Assembly (NCBI GenBank): GCA_024645245.1
Contig: JAHEBN010000001.1
Span: 1 to 64,000 of the forward strand
Source of the DNA: Jiulongibacter sp.
GTDB lineage: Bacteria; Bacteroidota; Bacteroidia; Cytophagales; Spirosomataceae
Length of the DNA stretch: 64,000 nucleotides
Direction: 5' to 3'
In this document: one piece after another, positions 32,513 through 40,673 of the stretch
How the letters are laid out: each line of letters opens with the position of its first letter
How positions within the stretch are numbered: position 1 is the first letter of the stretch
Program-made: the position numbers and the translations under genes
Notes under the pieces: generated by a model
Database searches by the model: none
What the model saw: the letters and a program-made list of their open reading frames with translations, nothing else
Told to the model about the DNA's origin: nothing

Positions 32513-35301
32513 TTTAGTCTTAAACTTAAAGTGATATTGGGTGTAATGCCCAGGTAGGTAACGTTGGTGGTTTGCAATACCGAGATATCATTTTCTCGAA
32601 CGACTTCAAATCTTTTGTACCAGATATTTGTACGGTTGTAAAGGTTAAAAACCGACATGCCAATGCTACCATTTTTAAAATTATACGTAGCCGAAACATC
32701 CATTCTATGATAATTAATAAAGCGATTAGCATTTTTATCAGATGGATTAGTGAATGATTTGGTGGTGCCATCCAAAAGTGTAATATCATAAGCTCCAAGT
32801 ATGGAAGTGTAGGGCCGTCCCGTGGAAAAAATCCAGGTAGCAGCCAGGTCCCATTTTTTTACACTATAGCTCCCCACGGCCTTAAATTGATGTCTCACAT
32901 CCTGATCCGAATAATAGGGTTTATCCGAAAAGGCTGCTATGTTTCGCACAGCCTCCGCAAGGGTATAACCCAGCCAACCTGTAAGTTTTCCAAATTTTTT
33001 CTGAAGAAGTATATCTACCCCTCTTATGGTTTCATTCCCATTGAAAAAAGTTTCCTCGGTACTAAGTCCACCACCACCAGGGCCTCCTGATCCGGGAGGA
33101 CCTCCAGCTCCGGGCGTAAAATTGGGAACAAATCGCAGGGTATACTCCGAAATACCTGTATTTACTTTTTGGTAAAACTCTACATCAAGTAAGTAATCTT
33201 TCACTTCGTAAGCTAAGCCAATAATATTATGAATGGATTTTGTAACCGGAAGCGAGCTGCCGTTTGCCAGAATCCAGAAATTACGATTTCCCTGGGTAAT
33301 ATCTTCCCGGTTAACTTGCTTGATAAATTGATAATATACGCCGGTACCACCCTTGATTTTTAAACGATCGGTAGCCTTATAATTGAAGGTAAGACGTGGC
33401 TCGGTGTAAATTTTATTAGTAACACTGAAATGATCCATCCGAAGTCCGGGAATAAGCTCCAGCTTGCTGTTTAGTAGTTCTATTCTATCCTGTAAATAAA
33501 CCGAAGCAAGTACACCGGTATCATTGCGATTCAAAATGGTGGTAGTGTCGTTTTGGGTATAGTTAAATTTTATATTATTTTTTGTTAACATTCCACCGAA
33601 TTCGATCTTATTATTATTGAAAACTTTCCATTCCCAATCGGTTTTTAGTGAATAATCATTCAGGTGATTGGTTTCTAATCTTCCCAAGCGGTTTTCCTGC
33701 AAAGTGTCATTCCGGGTAATGCTTACTGTTCGTGAGTTGTCACGGCTGCTATTGTAATTTGAAAAGCTTAACAAACTATTACCATAAAAACGAGGGGTCC
33801 ATTGTCTCGACCATTTCAGACTGGCACCGGTATTTCCCCATTGCGATATATCGTTTGTTTTAGTTCCAAGATCAATGCCGGCACTTTGAAAAGGTCCAAA
33901 TCCTGCAAAACTGGATGTGCTGGAATTGTCCATATTATCTGTACCATTGAATATGCTCAGGGCAATAATATCTTTTTTTCCTGGTCGGAAAGTAAGTTTG
34001 GTATTCAGGTCATAAAAATAAGAACTGGCCTTTTGCTGACTTTGTAAATTATTTGCACCAAAACCCCCTCTGCCACCAAAACCTCCACCACCAGGCCCGA
34101 ATCCACCTGCAGTATTTGTGTTTGTGCTAGATTGATCAGTAAACTTGTTGAAAATTTTTGTGTATAAAGGTCCTTTATAAGAACGCCGGGCTGCTGCCAA
34201 AAATGTAAATTTTTTACCCAGCGGCGTTTCAATGTAAGCATTCGTGCTTAAAAGGCTTAAATCCACACCTCCATTAAATTGCTTGCTGTTGCCTTCTTTA
34301 CCGGTAATTTCGGCTACCGCAGATATTCGACCGCCAAATCTTGCGTCAAAACCACCTTTGTACAGTTGAATGTCTTTGATAGCATTATAATTAAATGCCG
34401 AAAAGAAACCAAAAAGGTGATCTACATTATATACGGTAAATCCATCATAAAGTACGAGGGTTTGGTCGGGTGTGCCGCCTCTTACATATAGGCCTGATGA
34501 TGATTCATTAGAGGCACTTACTCCAGGCATGAGTTGAAAAGCCCGAAACGGATCTTTTTCTCCAACATTTGGAAGCTTCGCAATATTTTTAGGCGTCATT
34601 TTGATCATTCCCACAATTTGATTGGCCTGTACCATTTCCGTCTTATCAGACGTTACCACCACTTCATCTAAGGCTTTGGCATCAGAGCTTAGCTCAATCA
34701 GTAATTTTTCTGTAGGTGTTTCAGGTGTTAATCTGATAGTTTTACTCAAATACCCAACATAACTTATTTTGAGCTCTACGGTGTCAGAAGGGACATTAAT
34801 TAGTGTATAATAGCCATCTACATTGGTCTGGGAGCTTATATTCGAATTCAATACTGAAATACTGGCAAAAGGAAGTGTTTCACCTGAAAATTGATCTTTT
34901 ATAACTCCACTGAGATTAAAATTACTTTTGACCAGCTGAAATTTATTAGAAGCATTTTCCTTTTTTTGTTCAATAAAAACAGATTTTTTCATCAATGTAG
35001 CCACATTCGCATTTTCCATATTTACCATCAAATCAAGGTTATTGTCTTTGATCAGCATTTTCAGAAATTCTTCGAGGCCTTGATTTTCAATCCAAATAGT
35101 TACCGATTTTGAAGGAATATCTTTTTCTTCGAAATTTATTTTATAGCCGTATTTCCATGAAATTTCTTTCAGGAGTTCAGATATAGGTTTGGAGGAAAAG
35201 TTTTCGCTTTTTATTTTTATTGATTTTGTTTGGGCAAAAGTTCTAAATCCCGAAAAGCTATTTACAATTATTAAAAGCAAAAACAGGTAATTTTTTTTCA
35301 T
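32509..35301 (-). CDS. TonB-dependent outer membrane receptor with STN and carboxypeptidase-regulatory-like domains
   Basis: The 930-residue product has a signal peptide (to about 24, FAQ), an STN domain (about 30-90; SKPISELLKEISWKYGYKI), a CarboxypepD_reg-like domain (about 130-215; GVIKDQFSGETLPFASISV), a plug (about 235-345; LYVRGGTPDQTLVLYDGF), and a beta barrel to the C-terminus (NITLSLRLK). Two Gly-rich extracellular-type loops stand out at about 393-410 (FGPGGGGFGGRGGFG) and 760-775. It imports an unknown ligand using TonB energy. The STN domain usually contacts an anti-sigma factor, but no FecR-type gene is adjacent. It is co-transcribed with the DUF4249 lipoprotein. Confidence 0.93.
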   Translation of the reverse strand: MKKNYLFLLLIIVNSFSGFRTFAQTKSIKIKSENFSSKPISELLKEISWKYGYKINFEEKDIPSKSVTIWIENQGLEEFLKMLIKDNNLDLMVNMENANVATLMKKSVFIEQKKENASNKFQLVKSNFNLSGVIKDQFSGETLPFASISVLNSNISSQTNVDGYYTLINVPSDTVELKISYVGYLSKTIRLTPETPTEKLLIELSSDAKALDEVVVTSDKTEMVQANQIVGMIKMTPKNIAKLPNVGEKDPFRAFQLMPGVSASNESSSGLYVRGGTPDQTLVLYDGFTVYNVDHLFGFFSAFNYNAIKDIQLYKGGFDARFGGRISAVAEITGKEGNSKQFNGGVDLSLLSTNAYIETPLGKKFTFLAAARRSYKGPLYTKIFNKFTDQSSTNTNTAGGFGPGGGGFGGRGGFGANNLQSQQKASSYFYDLNTKLTFRPGKKDIIALSIFNGTDNMDNSSTSSFAGFGPFQSAGIDLGTKTNDISQWGNTGASLKWSRQWTPRFYGNSLLSFSNYNSSRDNSRTVSITRNDTLQENRLGRLETNHLNDYSLKTDWEWKVFNNNKIEFGGMLTKNNIKFNYTQNDTTTILNRNDTGVLASVYLQDRIELLNSKLELIPGLRMDHFSVTNKIYTEPRLTFNYKATDRLKIKGGTGVYYQFIKQVNREDITQGNRNFWILANGSSLPVTKSIHNIIGLAYEVKDYLLDVEFYQKVNTGISEYTLRFVPNFTPGAGGPPGSGGPGGGGLSTEETFFNGNETIRGVDILLQKKFGKLTGWLGYTLAEAVRNIAAFSDKPYYSDQDVRHQFKAVGSYSVKKWDLAATWIFSTGRPYTSILGAYDITLLDGTTKSFTNPSDKNANRFINYHRMDVSATYNFKNGSIGMSVFNLYNRTNIWYKRFEVVRENDISVLQTTNVTYLGITPNITLSLRLK

Positions 35302-35319
35302 AGAATTTTGTTTTTAGGC

Positions 35320-35351
35320 AAAAAAAAGAAGGTCAGAAGAATCTAACCTTC
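35320..35351 (-). terminator. intrinsic terminator after the PepSY-like gene
   Basis: On the minus strand GAAGGT (35351-35346) pairs with ACCTTC (35333-35328), followed by a T run. It separates the PepSY-like gene from the receptor gene downstream. Confidence 0.75.
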
Positions 35352-35369
35352 CATATTCTTAATTAGTTA

Positions 35370-36008
35370 TTAATGGCCACGACCGCCTTTACCTCCTTTT
35401 CCGTGTTTTTTACCCATTTTATCTTTTAAAGAAACTTCTCCAATGAAAGAGCCGTCGGCATTAAAACCAACACCCAAATAAGAGGAATCCGCTAAAACCA
35501 ATAATATCCGATATTTACCATCTGGTCCGGTCATTGCCTTTTCAATTGTAGCGGCAGCATAATTGGCTGCTAGATAATCTGTTATTGCTGATGGCAAGTC
35601 TGCTACATCTACGGGTGTGCCACCACGCATGTGACGCACTAATTCTTTTATAAAGGCTCCTGCAGAATCAAAAAGCAAACCAGTTTTAGTACCGTCAGTA
35701 AGCGTAATAAGTACAGCTATATTACCATCATTGGCATGGCTACCAGCCCTTTCTATCGTGGAACCTGCATAATTGGTATTGACATAATCAGTTATGGCTG
35801 ATGGTAAATCCGTGATCGCAATTTCTGTCAAATCGCAGTGCCCTTTGTGGTCTCTGAATGCATTCGTACTGTCGCCGGTGGTGGCGAGAAACATCATGTC
35901 CAAAATTGCTGAATCACCTATGGCAGGAGCAACATTATTCATATTACAACTACTCAAATACACTACTGCTCCCAATACCAGAGCCCAAACAAAATTTAAT
36001 TTTTTCAT
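35370..36008 (-). CDS. PepSY-like (PF11396-type) lipoprotein with two repeats
   Basis: The ATG at 36008 gives a 212-residue protein with a lipoprotein signal (VVYLSSCNMNN); an ATG four codons upstream is less likely. Two tandem modules start with DLPSAITDYVNTNYAG and DLPSAITDYLAANYAA and share the pattern TIEKA...YRILLVLADGS...FDSAGAFI. This is the PepSY-like fold of small periplasmic Bacteroidota proteins. The C-terminus is a basic Gly/Lys/His tail (KKHGKGGKGGRGH). The function is unknown. It is divergent from the ECF sigma gene and ended by its own terminator. Confidence 0.85.
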   Translation of the reverse strand: MKKLNFVWALVLGAVVYLSSCNMNNVAPAIGDSAILDMMFLATTGDSTNAFRDHKGHCDLTEIAITDLPSAITDYVNTNYAGSTIERAGSHANDGNIAVLITLTDGTKTGLLFDSAGAFIKELVRHMRGGTPVDVADLPSAITDYLAANYAAATIEKAMTGPDGKYRILLVLADSSYLGVGFNADGSFIGEVSLKDKMGKKHGKGGKGGRGH

Positions 36009-36145
36009 TTTAATTAACAATTTAAAAGGTTTTACAATTAGAAAAAGTCATTGTGACTTCCCAGGTATAATTTTTCTATAATCTGAAAATTTTAAATTCA
36101 ACAAGTAAACAGTGTTTGAATAGCTTTACGATAGGTGATCAACTC

Positions 36146-36184
36146 AACGTTGCCTGAGCTAAAAAAAAAATCGTAGGCAACGTT
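36146..36184. repeat. perfect 10-bp inverted repeat upstream of the ECF sigma gene
   Basis: AACGTTGCCT (36146-36155) and AGGCAACGTT (36175-36184) are perfect inverted copies around a 19-nt A-rich spacer, followed by T5. It lies in the 254-bp gap between the divergent PepSY-like and sigma factor genes. It could be an operator or an RNA hairpin. Confidence 0.75.
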
Positions 36185-36262
36185 TTTAAATATGGCTTCG
36201 TTAAGAAGATTAAAGTACGGTGAGTTTATCTAAAACCCTTTAAAAACAACTCATTTCTACCG

Positions 36263-36847
36263 GTGTTTTTTAGAAGAAAAAATAAAAATTTTGACCTGCA
36301 GGAAGTGCTTGCGGGCTGCTTGAGAAACCATGGTGCTTCTCAAAAGCAGCTTTTTGAGCAGTACTATGGCTTTGTGAAAAGTATTTGTTTGAGATACTCC
36401 AGTAATCGGGATGAAGCAGACGAGATGCTTAATGATGGGTTTATGAAAGTCTTTACCAAATTAAGTTATTACGATGCAGGTCATAGCTTCGAAGCTTGGT
36501 TAAAAACAGTTGTGGTTCGTACTTGCATTGATTACTATAGAAAACATCAGGCAAAAGTTGGTTTTGTAGATGTTGAAGAAGTGCACTATCTGGCCGATGA
36601 TGAAGCAATTCTTGACAAAATAGGAAAAGAAGAAATTTTAGAGTTGGTTCAAAAACTACCACCTAGTTATCGTGCTGTGTTTTCTTTGTATGTGGTGGAG
36701 GGTTACTCACATGCCGAAATAGCTGAACAACTGGGGATAAATGAAGGCACTTCGAGATCTAATCTCGTTAAGGCCAGAGTAAAATTACAAGAATGGGTTA
36801 AACTATATGCCGATGATTTAAAATTTACTAAAAGTCATGTCATTTGA
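36263..36847 (+). CDS. ECF-type RNA polymerase sigma factor
   Basis: The 194-residue product has sigma region 2 (about 28-95; LFEQYYGFVKSICLRYSSN, EADEMLNDGFMKVF, WLKTVVVRTCIDYYRK) and region 4 (about 130-185; LPPSYRAVFSLYVVEGYSHAEIAEQLG with the HTH, then GTSRSNLVKAR). The start is taken as GTG at 36263 because no ATG is available in frame before region 2. It overlaps the following gene by 11 bp, so the downstream product is the likely anti-sigma partner. Confidence 0.92.
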   Translation: MFFRRKNKNFDLQEVLAGCLRNHGASQKQLFEQYYGFVKSICLRYSSNRDEADEMLNDGFMKVFTKLSYYDAGHSFEAWLKTVVVRTCIDYYRKHQAKVGFVDVEEVHYLADDEAILDKIGKEEILELVQKLPPSYRAVFSLYVVEGYSHAEIAEQLGINEGTSRSNLVKARVKLQEWVKLYADDLKFTKSHVI

Positions 36848-38192
36848 TCAAAAAATAAAAGAAAAACTGGAAGGAATCCGGCCGGATTATACCGAATCGG
36901 CCTGGAAAAATTTCAGTAAACTGATGCCAGTACCTTGGTATATCAGTTTATTCAGAGACTTTGGTTCTCTGATTTATGGAGGTATTGCCACCACTGCATT
37001 ACTTGGAACTACCTACCTGTATTTTAGTCAAAAAACCGAAAATGAAAAATTAAATACAGAAATCTCAACACTTAAGAATCAGATTCAGGATTCTAAAAAA
37101 GACACCTTATATATCAATCAAACGGTTTATGACACGGTAATTCAGGTTAAAGTGGTAGAAAGAATTATACGTTCTGAAACCAAAGATCCTGAATGCAATT
37201 ATTTCGACGAAACCGCGGCCATGGATTTAAAACAAGTTTCTGCCGAAAAAAATATTTCTGAATTATTAGATCAGAGAAACCCTGTTTCTAATAATAAGGT
37301 ATCAAAGCCAGAAGGTATTTCTAATAAGAAACAAATAGCGGAAAATGCTCAATTGAATGAACAATTTCTGGGTGAAGACACCAAAAAAGAATCCGGGTCA
37401 ACCGAAAAGAAAGAACTAATTACCGTAACAGAAAAACAAGAAAAATCAGACCAGATTGTAAATGAAGTTGCAGATCAAAAAATAGGTGAAAATACCGAAA
37501 AAGGTGAATTTAAAATAAATGGTGAAACCGTACTGGTCGAAGAGATAACAGACGAAGAAAACAGGAACATACCTGCTAAAAAGAAACTAAAAATACCTGA
37601 CATTCGTGCCAGAGTAGGATTAGCTACCGATTATCTTGGTTTAAAAGTTTTTGCTAATGGACCTACTGCAGAAATATTTTTAGGCAAAAAAATCAGTTTG
37701 AGTACTTCCCTTTTGATGTCGGGTCAGCAAGTAATAAAGGATCCATTCCCAAAAGATTTTAACTTACGTACCGGCCTTAGATTTGAAGATCAATTTCAGG
37801 ATCATATCATTCAAAGACCTGAAAATATCGAAAATATTACAATTAAAACTTCTTTGGTGAAGCTACCACTAAACCTGACATATTATATAAATACCTGGAG
37901 CAGGTTTAGTTTTCTGGTCACCATGGGCACAAAATTAGATTTATCTGTATATCAGGAAGTAGACTTTGTGAGCTATGCTCTTGGCCAACAACTCAGGAGT
38001 AAATTCGAAGCAAAACCAAGTCCCAAGGTATTTAATAATCTGAACTACGGCACGGGCTTACAATATCAATATAAGCGTATTGTAGGGCAGGTAGTGCCCT
38101 ATTTCGACTTTTACTTCAGGCGGGCAGAGTATTTTTCGCCACCAAGAAATTTTGGAATTAATGCCGCTGTGAAATTTGAATTCGGCAAATAG
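36837..38192 (+). CDS. candidate dual-membrane-spanning anti-sigma factor (inner-membrane helix plus outer-membrane barrel)
   Basis: The 451-residue product starts with a cytoplasmic-type segment of about 40 residues (MSFDQKIKEKLEGIRPDYTE...). One membrane helix follows (about 43-63) with no signal peptide, then a long charged linker (about 65-250, coiled near its start and rich in K/E/N/Q), and a C-terminal beta-barrel-like region (about 250-451, alternating patterns ending in NAAVKFEFGK). This is the architecture of the dual membrane-spanning anti-sigma factors described in Bacteroides: cytoplasmic sigma-binding end, periplasm-crossing linker, outer-membrane barrel. The 11-bp overlap with the ECF sigma gene supports that role. 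The assignment is inference from architecture. Confidence 0.72.
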   Translation: MSFDQKIKEKLEGIRPDYTESAWKNFSKLMPVPWYISLFRDFGSLIYGGIATTALLGTTYLYFSQKTENEKLNTEISTLKNQIQDSKKDTLYINQTVYDTVIQVKVVERIIRSETKDPECNYFDETAAMDLKQVSAEKNISELLDQRNPVSNNKVSKPEGISNKKQIAENAQLNEQFLGEDTKKESGSTEKKELITVTEKQEKSDQIVNEVADQKIGENTEKGEFKINGETVLVEEITDEENRNIPAKKKLKIPDIRARVGLATDYLGLKVFANGPTAEIFLGKKISLSTSLLMSGQQVIKDPFPKDFNLRTGLRFEDQFQDHIIQRPENIENITIKTSLVKLPLNLTYYINTWSRFSFLVTMGTKLDLSVYQEVDFVSYALGQQLRSKFEAKPSPKVFNNLNYGTGLQYQYKRIVGQVVPYFDFYFRRAEYFSPPRNFGINAAVKFEFGK

Positions 38193-38202
38193 AAAACAGG
38201 AA

Positions 38203-38236
38203 AAGTGTGTTGTTTGAAAGCAGCACACTTTTTTAT
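38203..38236 (+). terminator. intrinsic terminator of the sigma/anti-sigma operon
   Basis: AAGTGTG (38203-38209) pairs with CACACTT (38224-38230), followed by a T run. Confidence 0.78.
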
Positions 38237-38259
38237 TATCACTGCCTTTTATTAATTCC

Positions 38260-38290
38260 TTTGTGATCCATCCTGTATTCCGTATTTTTG
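38260..38290 (+). promoter_or_regulatory. consensus Bacteroidota promoter of the PorT-like gene
   Basis: TTTG (38260-38263), 19 nt, TATTTTTG (38283-38290): an exact match to TTTG-N19-TAnnTTTG, 57 bp before the ATG. Confidence 0.75.
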
Positions 38291-38347
38291 CCCCTCAATT
38301 TTGAATAAGCAAGCGGTCAAAACGTTATCGTTTGTAAAACAAGCTTT

Positions 38348-38989
38348 ATGAATATCCGAACACTATTGATTTTTTTGTTAATCAGTAATCTGGCTTTAGG
38401 GCAGATGAAGCAGGGCGTTTTTGTATTTGGCCCAAAAGTTGGTTTACAGGCAAATACCCTAAAGTTTGTAACTGGACCTTCTGGTACTTCTGCGAAATTA
38501 AACATACAATATCAGGCAGGAATCTTTACCCGAATAAATATGGGTCGCTTCAGTATTCAACCCGAAGGCATTTACCAAACCAAAGGTGCAACATTTAAAG
38601 ATCCCTCCGAAAAACACACCTATCACTATATTTCTACGCCCGTATTAGTTGGTTTTGCACCATTAAAGGGTCTTCACCTTGAAGTAGGGCCCGAGTACAG
38701 CTGGGCTTTGAATGCCGGATGGAAAAAAGACGGAATTACACAATTTGGCCCTGATTTAAAGATAGATAAAGCAATTGTAACAGGTCTTAGAATTGACATG
38801 TTGGATATGCTTTCAATGTTAAGTTTAAATTTACGATATACTCACGGGTTGGTTAATACCACAGAACGCACGAGTAGTGAAGTGCCTCTGGATTTTCGCA
38901 CAAGATCTTTTCAGGTATCGGTGACTTATAACTTTTCTGAGTATTATAAGTGGTGGAGAAAGTACGGCATCAAAACAAAAAAGAAATAA
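38348..38989 (+). CDS. PorT-family outer membrane beta-barrel protein
   Basis: The 213-residue product has a signal peptide (to about 19, LALGQ) and an eight-strand-type barrel pattern: GPKVGLQANTLKF, QAGIFTRINMGRFSIQPEGIYQ, ISTPVLVGFAPLKGLHLEVGPEYSW, LNLRYTHGLVN, and RSFQVSVTYNF near the end. These match the PorT/OMP_b-brl_2 group. The C-terminus continues in a short basic tail (KTKKK). It may act in outer-membrane biogenesis or secretion, or simply be a small barrel of unknown role. It has its own promoter and is followed after 30 bp by tyrS. Confidence 0.82.
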   Translation: MNIRTLLIFLLISNLALGQMKQGVFVFGPKVGLQANTLKFVTGPSGTSAKLNIQYQAGIFTRINMGRFSIQPEGIYQTKGATFKDPSEKHTYHYISTPVLVGFAPLKGLHLEVGPEYSWALNAGWKKDGITQFGPDLKIDKAIVTGLRIDMLDMLSMLSLNLRYTHGLVNTTERTSSEVPLDFRTRSFQVSVTYNFSEYYKWWRKYGIKTKKK

Positions 38990-39019
38990 ATTTTACACCA
39001 TTAGTTTTAGCATTTCGTA

Positions 39020-40333
39020 ATGGATTTTATAAAAGAACTTACCTGGCGAGGTATGCTGCATCAAATGATGCCCGGCACTGAAGAGCAATTACAAAAAGAG
39101 CTTACTTCGGCTTATATTGGTTTTGACCCAACCGCCAAATCACTGCACATCGGTAACCTGGCCACAATCATGCTGCTGGTGCATTTTCAACGGGCTGGTC
39201 ATAAGCCCTACGCCTTGGTTGGTGGAGCTACAGGAATGGTGGGCGACCCATCTGGAAAATCGGCTGAACGCCAGTTTTTAGATGAAGATATCCTGCGGGA
39301 AAACCAAAACGGAATTAAAGTACAATTGGAGAAATTCCTGGATTTTAATTCGGGAGCCAATAGTGCCGAAATGGTAAATAACTACGACTGGTTCAAAGAA
39401 ATGGGCTTTTTGCAGTTTCTACGTGAAGTAGGAAAATACCTGACAGTCAATTACATGAGCTCAAAAGATTCGGTAAAAAACCGGATTACAACAGGTATTT
39501 CTTATACCGAATTTACCTACCAATTATTACAGGGATACGACTTTTACCATTTGTATAAAAACCACAATGTTCGCTTACAAATGGGCGGATCAGATCAGTG
39601 GGGAAATATTACCACCGGTACTGAGTTGATTCGCCGAAAGGAAAATAACGACGGTTCGGATTCTGACGAAGCAGTTGAATATTCTGCTTACGCACTTACC
39701 ACTCCTTTAGTTACCAAATCAGACGGCACAAAATTCGGTAAATCAGAAGCCGGAAACGTGTGGCTTGATCCGGAAATGACAAGTCCGTATGAATTTTACC
39801 AGTTTTGGATCAACCAAACCGACGAAGATTGCAAAAAACTGATTCGGGTTTTCACACTTTTAGATCAGGCAGAAATTGAAAAACTAGAAGCCGAGCATGC
39901 CGAAGCCCCGCATTTAAGGATTGTTCAAAAAGCTATTGCAGAAGATGTAACCACAAGGGTGCATGGCGGGGAGCAGTATGAATTGGTGGTAAAAGCATCA
40001 GAGGTTCTTTATGGCAAAGCCACACTCGAAATGTTGCAAAGTCTGGACGAAAAGACTTTCACAGCTATTTTCGACGGTGTACCCACTACTGAAATCTCAA
40101 AAACGGATTATGAAGCCTGCCCAAGCCTTCTTGATCTGATTTCGGTTACTACCAATCATGAAATCTACGCTTCCAAAGGCGAAGCCCGCCGTGCCTTGCA
40201 AGGTAATGCCGTAAGCGTAAACAAAGTGAAAATTCAGGATGAAAAGCTGCCTATTTCGAGTCTTAATTTGCTGAATGATAAGTATTTATTAATTGGAAAA
40301 GGCAAAAAGAATCATCTGGTGAAGGTGGTTTGA
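39020..40333 (+). CDS. tyrS: tyrosine--tRNA ligase
   Basis: TyrRS charges tRNA-Tyr in the cytoplasm. The 437-residue product has the class I signatures HIGN (SLHIGNLATI) and KFGKS, the substrate-binding segments YALVGGATGMVGDPSGK and YDFYHLYKNHNVRLQMGGSDQWGN split across about residues 170-195, and a C-terminal S4-like domain (GEARRALQGNAVSVNKVKI). The length is normal for the bacterial family. Confidence 0.97.
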   Translation: MDFIKELTWRGMLHQMMPGTEEQLQKELTSAYIGFDPTAKSLHIGNLATIMLLVHFQRAGHKPYALVGGATGMVGDPSGKSAERQFLDEDILRENQNGIKVQLEKFLDFNSGANSAEMVNNYDWFKEMGFLQFLREVGKYLTVNYMSSKDSVKNRITTGISYTEFTYQLLQGYDFYHLYKNHNVRLQMGGSDQWGNITTGTELIRRKENNDGSDSDEAVEYSAYALTTPLVTKSDGTKFGKSEAGNVWLDPEMTSPYEFYQFWINQTDEDCKKLIRVFTLLDQAEIEKLEAEHAEAPHLRIVQKAIAEDVTTRVHGGEQYELVVKASEVLYGKATLEMLQSLDEKTFTAIFDGVPTTEISKTDYEACPSLLDLISVTTNHEIYASKGEARRALQGNAVSVNKVKIQDEKLPISSLNLLNDKYLLIGKGKKNHLVKVV

Positions 40334-40673
40334 TAAAAATACGAATTGGGAAAAGCAGATTTTTAAACTTTATCTGTTTTCGGTAAACAATATTGTTCGC
40401 TGGCATCAAACAATATTTTGGGGCTCAGGTAAATCAGGATTTACTTAAACAAATCCTTTAAAATCACCTCATTCTGAACCCTGCTTTGTTTGTATTTATC
40501 TTTTGGCTGGCAAATTATCCGTATCCAAAACTCGGTGCTTTTACCCATTTTTGGCTTGCAATAAAATCAATTTGGCCAACATGACTTTTAAAAAAAGCAA
40601 GACATTTTTCTGCAGAGTTTTCTTTATTACTAAAAAGGCTTAAATTCAATTTCTATTTGGATTCAACCTGAAA
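40334..40673. other. 340-bp gap between tyrS and the cytochrome cluster
   Basis: No convincing ORF, RNA gene or repeat is seen. It should contain the end of the tyrS transcript and the promoter of the cytochrome operon. Confidence 0.5.
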
